From: Anthopleura xanthogrammica | Taxonomy: Eukaryota; Cnidaria; Anthozoa; Actiniaria; Actiniidae | Reading direction: 5' to 3' | Length of the DNA: 64,000 nt | Assembly (NCBI GenBank): GCA_964019055.1 | Contig: CAXHSA010000093.1 | Span: 434,001 to 498,000, forward strand | In this document: in pieces, positions 1 through 13,010 of the stretch | How positions within the stretch are numbered: the first letter of the stretch is position 1 | Layout: each line of letters begins with the position of its first letter | Notes under the pieces: generated by a model | What the model was told of the DNA's origin: nothing | What the model saw: the letters and a program-made list of their open reading frames with translations, nothing else | Database searches by the model: none | Translations under genes and position numbers: made by a program

Positions 1-3000
1 CACTTTACGATTTTGGAATTTGCCAATTTTGATCACGGAAATGGATTGCTGGCACGATTTTACCTATACATGGTCACGTTTATCTTGTGAAAATTTGGCA
101 GTCTTCCCCTAGTTTTGGTGCCCGCGCATGCGTAGCTACAAAGATAGGCACTTTACGATTTTGGAATTTCTCAATTTTGATCACGGAAATGGATTACTGG
201 CACGATTCCACCCATACATGGTCACGTTTATCTTGTGAAAATTCGGCAGTCTTCCCCTAGTTTTGGTGCCCGCGCATGCGCAGCTACAAAGTTAGGCACT
301 TTACGATTTTGGAATTTCTCAATTTTGAGCACGGAAATGAATTGCTGGCACGATTCCACCCATACATGTTCACGTTTATCTTGTGAAAATTCGGAAGTCT
401 TCCCCTAGTTTTGGTGCCCGCGCATGCGCAGCTACAAAGTTAGGCACTTTACGATTTTGGAATTTGCCAATTTTGATCACGGAAATGGATTGCTGGCACG
501 ATTTTACCTATACATGGTCACGTTTATCTTGTGAAAATTTGGCAGTCTTCCCCTAGTTTTGGTGCCCGCGCATGCGTAGCTACAAAGATAGGCACTTTAC
601 GATTTTGGAATTTCTCAATTTTGATCACGGAAATGGATTACTGGCACGATTCCACCCATACATGGTCACGTTTATCTTGTGAAAATTCGGTAGACTTCCC
701 CTAGTTTTGGTGCCCGCGCATGCGCAGCTACAAAGATAGGCACTTTACGATTTTGGAATTTGCCAATTTTGATCACGGAAATGGATTGCTGGTACGATTC
801 TACCTATACATGGTCACGTTGATCTTGTGAAAATTCGGCAGTCTTCCCCTAGTTTTGGTGCCCGCACATGCGCAGCTACAAAGTTAGGCACTTTACGATT
901 TTGGAATTTGCCAATTTTGATCACGAAAATGGATTGCTGGCACGATTCTACCTATACATAGTCACGTTTATCTTTTGAAAATTCGGCAGTCTTCCCCTAG
1001 TTTTGGTGCCCGCGCATGCGCAGCTACAAAGTTAGGCACTTTACGATTTTGAAATTTCTCAATTTTGATCACGAAAATGGATTACTGGCACGATTCCACC
1101 CATACATTATCACGTTTATCTTGTGAAAATTCGGCAGTCTTTCCCTAGTTTTGGTGCCCGCGAATGCGCAGCTACAAAGTTAGGCACTTTACAATTTTGG
1201 AATTTGCCAATTTTGATCACGAAAATGGATTGTTGGCACGATTCTACCTATACATGGTCACGTTTATCTTGTGAAAATTCGGCAGTCTTCCCCTAGTTTT
1301 GGTGCCCGCGCATGCGCAGCTACAAAGTTAGGCACTTTACGATTTTGGAATTTGCCAATTTTGATCACGAAAATGGATTGCTGGCACGATTCTACCTATA
1401 CATGGTCACGTTTATCTGGTGATAATTCGGCAGTCTTCCCCTACTTTTGGTGCCCGCACATGCGCAGCTACAAAGTTAGGCACTTGACGATTTTGGAATT
1501 TCTCAATTTTGTTCACGGAAATAGATTACTGGCACGATTCCACCCATACATGGTCACGTTTATGTTGTGAAAATTCGGCAGTCTTCCCCTAGTTTTGGTG
1601 CCCGCACATGCGCAGCTACAAAGTTAGGCTTTTTACAATTTTGGAATTTGCGAATTTTGATCACGGAAATGGATTGCTGGCACGATTCTACCTATACATG
1701 GTCACGTTTATCTTGTGAAAATTCGGCAGTCTTCCCCTAGTTTTGGTGCCCGCGCATGCGCAGCTACAAAGTTAGGCACTTTACGATTTTGGAATTTCTC
1801 AATTTTGATCACGGAAAAGGATTGCTGGCACGATTCTACCTATACATGGTCACGTTTATCTTGTGAAAATTCGGCAGTCTTCCCCTAGTTTTGGTGCCCG
1901 CGCATGCGCAGCTACAAAGTTGGGCACTTTACGATTTTGGAATTTCTCAATTTTGATCACGGAAAAGGATTGCTGGCACGATTTTACCTATACATGGTGA
2001 CGTTTATCATATGAAAATTCGGCAGTCTTTCCCTAGTTTTGGTGCCCGCGCATGCGCAGCTACAAAGTTAGGCACTTTACGATTTTGGAATTTCTCAATT
2101 TTGATCACGGAAATGGATTACTAGCACGATTCCACCCATACATGGTAACGTTTATCTTGTAAAAATTCGGAAGTCTTCCCCTAGTTTTGGTGCCCGCGCA
2201 TGCGCAGCTACAAAGTTAGGCACTTTACGATTTTGGAATTTGCCAATTTTGATCACGGAAATGTATTGCTGGCACGATTCTACCTATACATGGTCACGTT
2301 TATCTTGTGAAAATTCGGCAGTCTTCCCCTAGTTTTGGTGCCCGCGCATGCGCAGCTACAAAGTTAGGCACTTGACGATTTTGGAATTTCTAGATTTTGA
2401 TCACGGAAATGGATTAATGGCACGATTCCACCCATACATGGTCACGTTTATCTTTTGAAAATTCGGCAGTCTTCCCCTAGTTTTGGTGCCCGCGCATGCG
2501 TAGCTACAAAGATAGGCACTTTACGATTTTGGAATTTCTCAATTTTGATCACGAAAATGGATTACTGGCACGATTCCACCCATACATTATCACGTTTGTC
2601 TTGTGAAAATTCGGCAGTCTTTCCCTAGTTTTGGTGCCCGCGCATGCGCAGCTACAAAGTTAGGCACTTTACGATTTTGGAATTTGCCAATTTTGATCAC
2701 GAAAATGGATTGCTGGCACGATTCTACCTATACATGGTCACGTTTATCTTGTGAAAATTCGGCAGTCTTCCCCTAGTTTCGGTGCCCGCGCATGCGCAGC
2801 TACAAAGTTAGGCACTTAACGATTTTGGAATTTGCCAATTTTGATCACGAAAATGGATTGCTGGCACGATTCTACCTATACATGGTCACGTTTATCTTGT
2901 GAAAATTCGGCAGTCTTCCCCTAGTTTTGGTGCCCGCGCATGCGCAGCTACAAAGTTAGGCACTTTACGATTTTGGAATTTCTCAATTTTGATCACGGAA

Positions 3001-6000
3001 AACGATTACTGGCACGATTCTACCTATACATGGTGACGTTTATCATATGAAAATTCGGCAGTCTTCCCCTAGTTTTGGTGCCCGCGCATGCGCAGCTACA
3101 AAGTTAGGCACTTTACGATTTTGGAATTTGCCAATTTTAATCACGGAAATGGATTGCTGGCACGATTCTACCTATACATGGTCACGTTTATCTTGTGAAA
3201 ATTCGGCAGTCTTCCCATAGTTTTGGTGCCCGCGCATGCGCAGCTACAAAGATAGGCACTTTACGATTTTGGAATTTGCCAATTTTGATTACGGAAATGG
3301 ATTGCTGGGACGATTCTACCTATACATGGTCACGTTTATCTTGTGAAAATTCGGCAGTCTTCCCCTAGTTTTGGTGCCCGCGCCTGCGCAGCTACAAAGT
3401 TAGGCACTTTACGATTTTGGAATTTCTCAATTTTGATCACGGAAAAGGATTGCTGGCACGATTCTACCTATACATGGTGACGTTTATCATGTGAAAATTC
3501 GGCAGTCTTCCCCTAGTTTTGGTGCCCGCGCATGCGCAGCTACAAAGTTAGGCAATTTACGATTTTGGAATTTCTCAATTTTGATCACGGAAATGGATTA
3601 CTGGTACAATTCCACCCATACATGGTCACTTTTATCTTGTGAAAATTCGGCAGTCTTCCCCTAGTTTTGGTGCCCACGCATGCGCAGCTACAAAGATAGG
3701 CACTTTACGATTTTCGAATTTGCCAATTTTGATAACGGAAATGGATTGCTGGCACGACTCTACCTATACATGGTCACGTTTTACTTGTGAAAATTCGGCA
3801 GTCTTCCCCTAGTTTTGGTGCCCGCGCATGCGCACCTACAAATTTAGGCACTTTACGATTTTGGAATTTGCAAATTTTGATCACGGAAATGGATTGCTTG
3901 GACGATTCTACCTATACATGGTCACGTTTATCTTGTGAAAATTCGGCAGTCTTCCCCTAGTTTTGGTGCCCGCCCATGTGCAGCTACAAAGATAGGCACT
4001 TTACGATTTCGGAATTTCTCAATTTTGATCACGGAAATGGATTACTGGCACAATTCCACGCATACATGGTCACGTTTATCTTGTGAAAATTCGGCAGTCT
4101 TCCCCTAGTTTTGGTGTCCGCGCATGCGCAGCTACAAAGATAGGCACTTTACGATTTTAGAATTTCTCAATTTTGATCACGGAAATGGATTACTGGCACA
4201 ATTCCACGCATACATGGTCACGTTTATCTTGTGAAAATTCGGCAGTCTTCCCCTAGTTTTGGTGCCCGCGCATGCGCAGCTACAAAGATAGGCACTTTAC
4301 GATTTTGGAATTTCTAGATTTTGATCACGAAAATGGTTTACTGGCACGATTTCACCCATACATGGTCACGTTTATCTTGTGAAAATTCGGCAGTCTTCCC
4401 CTAGTTTTGGTGCCCGCGCATGCGCAGCTACAAAGTTAGGCACTTTATGATTTTGGAATTTGCCAATTTTGATAACGGAAATGGATTGCTGGCACGATTC
4501 TACCTATACATGGTCACGTTTATCTTGTGAAAATTCGGAAGTCTTCCCTTACTTTTGGTGCCCGCGCATGCGCAGCTACAAAGATAGGCACTTTACGATT
4601 TTGGAATTTGCCAATTTTGATCACGGAAATGTATTGCTGGCACGATTCTACCTATACATGGACACGTTTATCTTGTGAAAATTCCGCAGTCTTCCCCGAC
4701 TTTTGGTGCCCGCGCATGCGCAGCTACAAAGATAGGCACTTTACGATTTTGGAATTTCTCAATTTTGATCACGGAAATGGATTACTGGAACGATTCCACC
4801 CATACTTGGTCACGTTTATCTTGAGAAAATTCGGCAGTCTTCCCCTAGTTTTGGTGCCCGCGCATGCGCAGCTACAAAGATAGGCACTTTACTATTTTGG
4901 AATTTCTCAATTTTGATCACGGAAATGGTTTACTGGCACGATTTCACCCATACATGGTCACGTTTATCTTGTGAAAATTCGGCAGTCTTCCCCTAGTTTT
5001 GGTGCCCGCGCATGCGCAGCTACAAAGATAGGCACTTTACGATTTTGGAATTTCTCAATTTTGATCACGGAAATGGATTACTGGCACGATTCCACCCATA
5101 CATGGTCACGTTTATCTTGTGAAAATTCGGAAGTCTTCCCTTAGTTTTGGTGCCCGCGCATGCGCAGCTACAAAGATAGGCACTTTACGATTTTGGAATT
5201 TGCCAATTTTGATCACGGAAATGTATTGCTGGCACGATTCTACCTATACATGGACAGGTTTATCTTGTGAAAATTCGGCAGTCTTCCCCTAGTTTTGGTG
5301 CCCGCGCATGCGCAGCTACAAAGTTAGGCACTTTACGATTTTGGAATTTGACAATTTTGATCACGGAAATGGATTGCTGGCACGATTCTACCTATACATG
5401 GTCACGTTTATCTTGTGAAAATTCGGTAGTCTTTCCTTAGTTTTGGTGCCCGTGCATGCGCAGCTACAAAGATAGGCACTTTACGATTTTGGAATTTCTC
5501 AATTTTGATCACGGAAATGGATTACTGGCACGATTCCACCCATACATGGTCACGTTTATCTTGTGAAAATTCGGCAGTCTTCCTATAGTTTTGGTGCCCG
5601 CGCATGCGCAGCTACAAAGATATGCACTTTACGATTTTGGAATTTGCCGATTTTGATCACGGAAATGGATTGCTGGCACGATTTTACCTATACATGGTCA
5701 CGTTTATCTTGTGAAAATTCGGCAGTCTTCCCCTAGTTTTGGTGCCCGCGCATGCGCAGCTACAAAGATATGCACTTTACGATTTTGGAATTTGCCGATT
5801 TTGATCACGGAAATGGATTACTGGCACGATTCTACCTATACATGGACACGTTTATCTTGTGAAAATTCCGCAGTCTTCCCCGACTTTTGGTGCCCGCGCA
5901 TGCGCAGCTACAAAGATAGGCACTTTACGATTTTGGAATTTCTCAATTTTGATCACGGAAATGGATTACTGGAACGATTCCACCCATACTTGGTCACGTT

Positions 6001-7329
6001 TATCTTGAGAAAATTCGGCAGTCTTCCCCTAGTTTTGGTGCCCGCGCATGCGCAGCTACAAAGATAGGCACTTTACTATTTTGGAATTTCTCAATTTTGA
6101 TCACGGAAATGGTTTACTGGCACGATTTCACCCATACATGGTCACGTTTATCTTGTGAAAATTCGGCAGTCTTCCCCTAGTTTTGGTGCCCGCGCATGCG
6201 CAGCTACAAAGATAGGCACTTTACGATTTTGGAATTTCTCAATTTTGATCACGGAAATGGATTACTGGCACGATTCCACCCATACATGGTCACGTTTATC
6301 TTGTGAAAATTCGGAAGTCTTCCCTTAGTTTTGGTGCCCGCGCATGCGCAGCTACAAAGATAGGCACTTTACGATTTTGGAATTTGCCAATTTTGATCAC
6401 GGAAATGTATTGCTGGCACGATTCTACCTATACATGGACAGGTTTATCTTGTGAAAATTCGGCAGTCTTCCCCTAGTTTTGGTGCCCGCGCATGCGCAGC
6501 TACAAAGTTAGGCACTTTACGATTTTGGAATTTGACAATTTTGATCACGGAAATGGATTGCTGGCACGATTCTACCTATACATGGTCACGTTTATCTTGT
6601 GAAAATTCGGTAGTCTTTCCTTAGTTTTGGTGCCCGTGCATGCGCAGCTACAAAGATAGGCACTTTACGATTTTGGAATTTCTCAATTTTGATCACGGAA
6701 ATGGATTGCTGGCACGATTCCACCCATACATGGTCACGTTTATCTTGTGAAAATTCGGCAGTCTTCCTATAGTTTTGGTGCCCGCGCATGCGCAGCTACA
6801 AAGATATGCACTTTACGATTTTGGAATTTGCCGATTTTGATCACGGAAATGGATTGCTGGCACGATTTTACCTATACATGGTCACGTTTATCTTGTGAAA
6901 ATTCGGCAGTCTTCCCCTAGTTTTGGTGCCCGCGCATGCGCAGCTACAAAGATATGCACTTTACGATTTTGGAATTTGCCGATTTTGATCACGGAAATGG
7001 ATTGCTGGCACGATTCTACCTATACATGGTCACGTTTATCTTGTGAAAATTCGGCAGTCTTCCCCTAGTTTTGGTGCCCGCGCATGCGCAGCTACAAAGT
7101 TAGGCACTTTACGATTTTGGAATTTCTCTATTTTGATCACGGAAATGGATTACTGGCACAATTCCACCCATACATGGTCACGTTTATCTTGTGAAAATTC
7201 GGCAGTCTTCCTCTAGTTTTGGTGCCCGCGCATGCGCAGCTACAAAGATAGGGACTTTACGATTTTGGAATTTCTCAATTTTGATCACGAAAATGGATTA
7301 CTGGAACGATTCCACCCATACTTGGTCAC
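1..7329 (+). repeat. Family A satellite array, proximal segment (148-bp monomers)
   Basis: About 49.5 head-to-tail monomers of 148 bp fill this segment without spacers. Landmarks in each monomer, in order, are GTGAAAATTCGG, CCCCTAGTTTTGGTGCCC, the palindrome GCGCATGCGC, CTACAAAG followed by TTAGGC or ATAGGC, CACTTTACGATTTTGGAATT, TTTTGATCACGGAAATGG, CTGGCACGATT and ATGGTCACGTTTATCTT. Two classes are told apart by linked positions: alpha has TTTGCCAATTTT, GATTGCTGG and TTCTACCTATAC; beta has TTTCTCAATTTT, GATTACTGG and TTCCACCCATAC. Alpha and beta are mixed and often alternate, and chimeras occur (for example near 1795-1850, a beta head with an alpha tail). GTTAGGC is common before about 4.4 kb and GATAGGC after it. 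The array enters the window already in progress. Because 148 is not a multiple of three, no reading frame persists across monomers. I recognise no named satellite family. Confidence 0.97.
4637..7004 (+). repeat. HOR block: two copies of an 8-monomer (1184-bp) unit
   Basis: The segment 4637-5820 is repeated at 5821-7004 with a fixed offset of 1184 bp (8 x 148). Rare variants recur at exactly that spacing: ATTCCGCAGTCTTCCCCGAC (about 4681 and 5865), CATACTTGGTCACG with CTTGAGAAAATTCGG (about 4803 and 5987), TACTATTTTGG (about 4889 and 6073), TGGACAGGTTTATC (about 5254 and 6438), TTTGACAATTTT (about 5347 and 6531) and GATATGCAC with TTTGCCGATTTT (about 5619 and 6803). The copies differ at only a few bases, which suggests a recent duplication relative to the surrounding, more divergent monomers. 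Confidence 0.92.
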
Positions 7330-7351
7330 CATTGCCAGAAATATTGGACAT
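7330..7351 (+). repeat. Left terminal inverted repeat of the insertion
   Basis: Twenty-two bases starting CATTGCCAGAAATAT and ending GGACAT. They match the reverse complement of 8176-8197 except at base 16 (T here, G in the complement of the right end). Beyond base 22 the two ends diverge. The flanking satellite ends with GGTCAC at 7329. Confidence 0.85.
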
Positions 7352-8163
7352 TGTCAGCGATGTTACGCATGAATGAAAATGAAGTGGTTTTCTAGAGGAA
7401 AAATATAACTACATGTTTTCCAAGCACATATTTATATTCAACTATGATGTTAGTAAAACAATTCTTACCAAAAAATAGTTACTTGACAATCAAAATAACA
7501 ACTATTATTTTTCTGTTGATAAGCCTCACCACAGGAAGCCCATGAAGGACAAGAAACAAGTTTCAAACGTAAATCGTTACTTTAAGCTTCCTTATTGTAT
7601 CTCAGCAGTCAATAGGAGCTTGTAAAAACAAAATGGCGATATTTAGGGGGTTTTGAAGCTGTTTGGAGCAGTTCTCTGTGGTTTCTTGTCATTTTTAACT
7701 GAAAACTTCGAGCTAACAACGCGTCGAATCGCTTAAAATTTAACCTAACTCCAAGCTTCTTGGGAACCTACATTCTGAAGGCATGCTGTCTATTTTGAGC
7801 GGTTTTGGATTTATTAAACACTCGTTTGGTGATATCGAGGTGGAGCTCTTTTACTTTTAAAGTTTTTCGAGCTCAAATAAGACGATTTTGGGGTCAAGTG
7901 TGGCCAGATTTATAGACGATGTATGGAATCTAGAGCTTTCGAAGCCTTTCGAAGGCAAGTAGTCCGGGAACCAATATGTCGCATGACCCAATGATCATTT
8001 TACACTTATTTAGTAGCTTGTAGGGTGGGTTGTTTGTCGCGATGTGGAGCTCAGAGGAAATAAAACCCTATTCGCCGTAAATAGAGGAAGCTCTATATTC
8101 CCCATACATTTCCTATAAGACTCGGCAGCTATTTTGTAAGCTGAAACGCATCATTGCGCATGG

Positions 8164-8177
8164 ATGAGCAGGCTCAT
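8164..8177. repeat. Subterminal hairpin ATGAGC-AG-GCTCAT
   Basis: A perfect 6-bp inverted repeat with a 2-base loop lies next to the right terminal inverted repeat and overlaps it by two bases. There is no equivalent at the left end, so the two ends are asymmetric. It could be a transposase recognition feature, or chance. Confidence 0.5.
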
Positions 8178-8197
8178 GTCCCATATTTCTGGCAATG
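8176..8197 (-). repeat. Right terminal inverted repeat of the insertion
   Basis: Twenty-two bases ending ATATTTCTGGCAATG, the inverted counterpart of 7330-7351 with one mismatch. The satellite resumes at 8198 with CGTTTATCTTGTG in the expected phase. Confidence 0.85.
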
Positions 8198-10439
8198 CGT
8201 TTATCTTGTGAAAATTCGGCAGTCTTCCCCTAGTTTTGGTGCGCGCGCATGCGCAGCTACAAAGATAGGCAATTTACGATTATGGAATTTGCCAATTTTG
8301 ATCACGGAAATCGATTGCTGGCACGATTCTACCTATACATGGTCACGTTTATCTTGTGAAAATTCGGTAGTCTTCCCTTAGTTTTGGTGCCCCTGCATGC
8401 GCAGCTACAAAGATAGGCACTTTACGATTTTGGAATTTCTCAATTTTGATCACGGAAATGGATTACTGGCACGATTCCACCCATACATGGTCACGTTTAT
8501 CTTGTGAAAATTCGGAAGTCTTCCCTTACTTTTGGTGCCCGCGCATGCGCAGCTACAAAGATAGGGACTTTACGATTTTGGAATTTGCCAATTTTGATCA
8601 CGGAAATGTATTACTGGCACGATTCTACCTATACATGGACAAGTTTATCTTGTGAAAATTCGGCAGTCTTCCCCTACTTTTGGTGCCCGCGCATGTGCAG
8701 CTACAAAGATAGGCACTTTACGATTTTGGAATTTCTCAATTTTGATCACGAAAATGGATTACTGGAACGATTCCACCCATACATGGTCACGTTTATCTTG
8801 TGAAAATTCGGCAGTCTTCCCCTAGTTTTGGTGCCCGCGCATGCGCAGCTACAAAGATAGGCAATTTACGATTATGGAATTTGCCAATTTTGATCACGGA
8901 AATGGATTGCTGGCACGATTCTACCTATACATGGTCACGTTTATCTTGTGAAAATTCGGTAGTCTTCCCTTAGTTTTGGTGCCCCGGCATGCGCAGCTAC
9001 AAAGTTAGGCACTTTACGATTATGGAATTTCTCAATTTTGATCACGGAAATGGATTACTGGCACGATTCCACCCATACATGGTCACGTTTATCTTGTGAA
9101 AATTCGGAAGTCTTCCCTTACTTTTGGTGCCCGCGCATGCGCAGCTACAAAGATAGGCACTTTACGATTTTGGAATTTGCCAATTTTGAGCACGGAAATG
9201 GATTGCTGGCACGATTCTACCTATACATGGTCACGTTTATCTTGTGAAAATTCGGTAGTCTTCCCTTAGTTTTGGTGCCCGTGCATGCGCAGCTTCAAAG
9301 ATAGGCACTTTACGATTTTGGAATTTGCCAATTTTAAGCACGGAAATGGATTGCTGGGACGATTCTACCTATACATGGTCACGTTTATCTTGTGAAAATT
9401 CGGCAGTCTTCCCCTAGTTTTGTTGCCCGCGCATGCGCAGCTACAAAGATAGGCACTTTACGATTTTGGAATTTCTCAATTTTGATCACGGAAATGGATT
9501 ACTGGCACAATTCCACGCATACATGGTCACGTTTATCTTGTGAAAATTCGGCAGTCTTCCCCTAGTTTTGGTGCCCGCGCATGGGCAGCTACAAAGATAT
9601 GCACTTTACGATTTTGGAATTTGCCAATTTTGATCACGGAAATGGATTGCTGGCACAATTCTACCTAGACATGGCCACTTTTATCTTGTGAAAATTCGGC
9701 AGTCTTCCCCTAGTTTTGGTGCCCGCGCATGCGCAGCTACAAAGATAGGCACTTTACGATTTTGGAATTTGACAATTTTGATGACGGAAATGGATTGCTG
9801 GCACGATTCTACCTATACATGGTCACGTTTATCTTGTGAAAATTCGGTAGTCTTCTCTTAGTTTTGTTGCCCGTGCATGCGCAGCTTCAAAGATAGGCAC
9901 TTTAACATTTTGGAATTTCTCAATTTTGATCACGGAAATGGATTACTGGCACGATTCCACCCATACATGGTCACGTTTATCTTGTGAAAATTCGGCAGTC
10001 TTCCTTTAGTTTTGGTGCTCGCGCATGCGCAGCTACAAAGATAGGCACTTTACGATTTTGGAATTTGCCGATTTTGATCACGGAAATGGATTACTGGCAC
10101 GATTCTACCTATACATGGTCACGTTTATCTTGTGAAAATTCGGCAGTCTTCCCCTAGTTTTGGTGACCGTGCATGCGCAGATCCAAAGATAGGCACTTTA
10201 TGATTTTGGAATTTCTCAATTTTGATCACGGAAATGGATTACTAGCACGATTCCACCCATACATGGTCACGTTTATCTTGTGAAAATTCGGCAGTCTTCC
10301 CCTAGTTTTGGTGCCCGCGCATGCGCAGCTACAAAGATAGGCACTTTACGATTTTGGAATTTCTCAATTTTGATCACGGAAATGGATTACTGGCACAATT
10401 CCACCCATACATGGTCACGTTTATCTTGTGAAAATTCGG

Positions 10440-13010
10440 CAGTCTTCCCCTAGGTTTGGTGCCCGCGCATGCGCAGCTACAAAGATAGGCACTTTACGAT
10501 TTTGGAATTTGACAATTTTGATCACGGAAATGGATTGCTGGGACGATTCTACCTATACATGGTCACGTTTATCTTGTGAAAATTCGGCAGTCTTCCCCTA
10601 GTTTTGGTGCCCGTGCATGCGCAGCTACAAAGACAGGCACTTTACGATTTTGGAATTTCTCAATTTTGATCACGGAAATGGATTACTGGCACGATTCCAC
10701 CCATACATGGTCACGTTTATCTTGTGAAAATTCGGCAGTCTTCCCCTAGTTTTGGTGCCCGCGCATGCGCAGCTACAAAGATAGGCACTTTACGATTTTG
10801 GAATTTGCCAATTTTGATCACGGAAATGGATTGCTGGCACGATTCTACCTATACATGGTCACGTTTATCTTGTGAAAATTCGGTAGTCTTCCCCTAGTTT
10901 TGGTGCCTGCGCTTGCGCACCTACATAGTTAGGCACTACGATTTTGGAATTTGCTTATTTTGATCACGGAAATGGATTGCTGGCACGATTCTACCTATAC
11001 ATGGTCACGTTTATCTTGTGAAAATTCGGCAGTCTTCCCCTAGTTTTGGTGCCCGCGCATGCGCAGCTACAAAGTTAGGCACTTTACGATTTTGGAATTT
11101 CTCAATTTTGATCACGGAAATGGATTACTGGCACAATTCCACCCATACATGGTCACGTTTATCTTGTGAAAATTCAGCAGTCTTCCCCTAGTTTTGGTGC
11201 CCGTGCATGCGCAGCTACAAAGTTAGGCACTTTACGATTTTGGAATTTGCCAATTTTGATCACGGAAATGGATTGCTGGCACGATTCTACCTATACATGG
11301 TCACTTTTATCTTGTGAAAATTCGGCAGTCTTCCCCTAGGTTTGGTGCCCGCGCATGCGCAGCTACAAAGATAGGCACTTTACGATTTTGGAATTTGACA
11401 ATTTTGATCACGGAAATGGATTGCTGGGACGATTCTACCTATACATGGTCACGTTTATCTTGTGAAAATTCGGCAGTCTTCCCCTAGTTTTGGTGCCCGT
11501 GCATGCGCAGCTAAAAAGACAGGCACTTTACGATTTTGGAATTTCTCAATTTTGATCACGGAAATGGATTACTGGCACGATTCCACCCATACATGGTCAC
11601 GTTTATCTTGTGAAAATTTGGCAGTCTTCCCCTAGTTTTGGTGCCCGCGCATGCGCAGCTACAAAGATAGGCACTTTACGATTTTGGAATTTGCCAATTT
11701 TGATCACGGAAATGGATTGCTGGCACGATTCTACCTATACATGGTCACGTTTATCTTGTGAAAATTCGGCAGTCTTCCCCTAGTTTTGGTGCCCGTGCAT
11801 GCGCAGCTACAAAGTTAGGCACTTTACGATTTTGGAATTTGCCAATTTTGATCACGGAAATGGATTGCTGGCACGATTCTACCTATACATGGTCACTTTT
11901 ATCTTGTGAAAATTCGGCAGTCTTCCCCTAGGTTTGGTGCCCGCGCATGCGCAGCTACAAAGATAGGCACTTTACGATTTTGGAATTTGACAATTTTGAT
12001 CACGGAAATGGATTGCTGGGACGATTCTACCTATACATGGTCACGTTTATCTTGTGAAAATTCGGCAGTCTTCCCCTAGTTTTGGTGCCCGTGCATGCGC
12101 AGCTACAAAGACAGGCACTTTACGATTTTGGAATTTCTCAATTTTGATCACGGAAATGGATTACTGGCACGATTCCACCCATACATGGTCACGTTTATCT
12201 TGTGAAAAGTCGGTAGTCTTGCTTTAATTTTGGTGCCCGTGCATGCGCAGCTACAAAGTTAGGCACATTACGGTTTTGGAATTTGCCAATTTTGATCACG
12301 GAAATGGATTGCTGGCACGATTCTACCTATACATGGTCACTTTTATCTTGTGAAAATTCGGTAGTCTTCCCCTAGTTTTGGTGCCCGCGCATGCGCAGCT
12401 ACAAAGATAGGCACTTTACGATTTTGGAATTTGCCAATTTTGATCACGGAAATGGATTGCTGGCACGATTCTACCTATACATGGTCACGTTTATCTTGTG
12501 AAAATTCGGTAGTCTTCCCTTAGTTTTGGTGCCCGTGCATGCGCAGCTACAAAGTTAGGCACTTTACGATTTTGGAATTTCTAGATTTTGATCACGGAAA
12601 TGGATTGCTGGCACGATTCTACCTATACATGGTCACGTTTATCTTGTGAAAATTCGGCAGTCTTCCCCTAGTTTTGGTGCCCGTGCATGCGCAGCTACAA
12701 AGTTAGGCACTTTACGATTTTGGAATTTGCCAATTTTGATCACGGAAATGGATTGCTGGCACGATTCTACCTATACATGGTCACTTTTATCTTGTGAAAA
12801 TTCGGCAGTCTTCCCCTAGGTTTAGTGCCCGCGCATGCGCAGCTACAAAGATAGGCACTTTACGATTTTGGAATTTGACAATTTTGATCACGGAAATGGA
12901 TTGCTGGGACGATTCTACCTATACATGGTCACGTTTATCTTGTGAAAATTCGGCAGTCTTCCCCTAGTTTTGGTGCCCGTGCATGCGAAGCTACAAAGAC
13001 AGGCACTTTA
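10440..13010 (+). repeat. HOR block with 6-, 4- and 6-monomer spacing
   Basis: A marker pair recurs: CCTAGGTTTGGTGCC in one monomer (10451, 11337, 11929, 12817 for its TAGG) followed in the next by AAAGACAGGCAC (about 10632, 11518, 12110, 12998). The intervals are 886, 592 and 888 bp. The 886 value is six monomers less the 2-bp deletion carried by the GGCACTACG monomer at about 10930. The 4-monomer interval lies between two 6-monomer intervals, so one HOR lost or gained a dimer by unequal exchange. Confidence 0.85.

Larger units (their letters stand above)
7330..8197. mobile_element. 868-bp TIR-flanked non-autonomous DNA transposon-like insertion
   Basis: This is the only non-satellite sequence in the window. 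Both ends carry an inverted repeat beginning CATTGCCAGAAATAT; 21 of the 22 terminal bases match. It splits one A monomer between GGTCAC and GTTTATC, and satellite phase on the two sides is preserved once 869 bp are removed (868 bp plus one extra C). The only visible target duplication is therefore one base, C, or none; no TA, TTAA, 3-bp or 8-bp duplication is seen. The interior is AT-rich and unlike either satellite, with no open frame longer than about 60 codons lying wholly inside it and no transposase motif. A 14-base hairpin lies 20 bases from the right end. This fits a MITE-like or internally deleted element mobilised in trans. I cannot assign a superfamily: the CA start is shared by several, and none with that start is known to me to leave a 1-bp duplication. 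Strand is undefined. Confidence 0.8.

Noticed and set aside
7935..7957. Tandem TTTCGAAGCC / TTTCGAAGGC inside the insertion
   Set aside because: Only two imperfect 10-bp copies, not near either end and with no evident role.
7330..8197. A gene or exon in the unique 868-bp segment
   Set aside because: No long open frame, no splice-bounded coding segment that I can recognise, and both ends are explained by inverted repeats.
7330..8197. Helitron-type element
   Set aside because: No 5' TC and 3' CTRR ends and no A-T insertion site. The terminal inverted repeats extend to the very ends.
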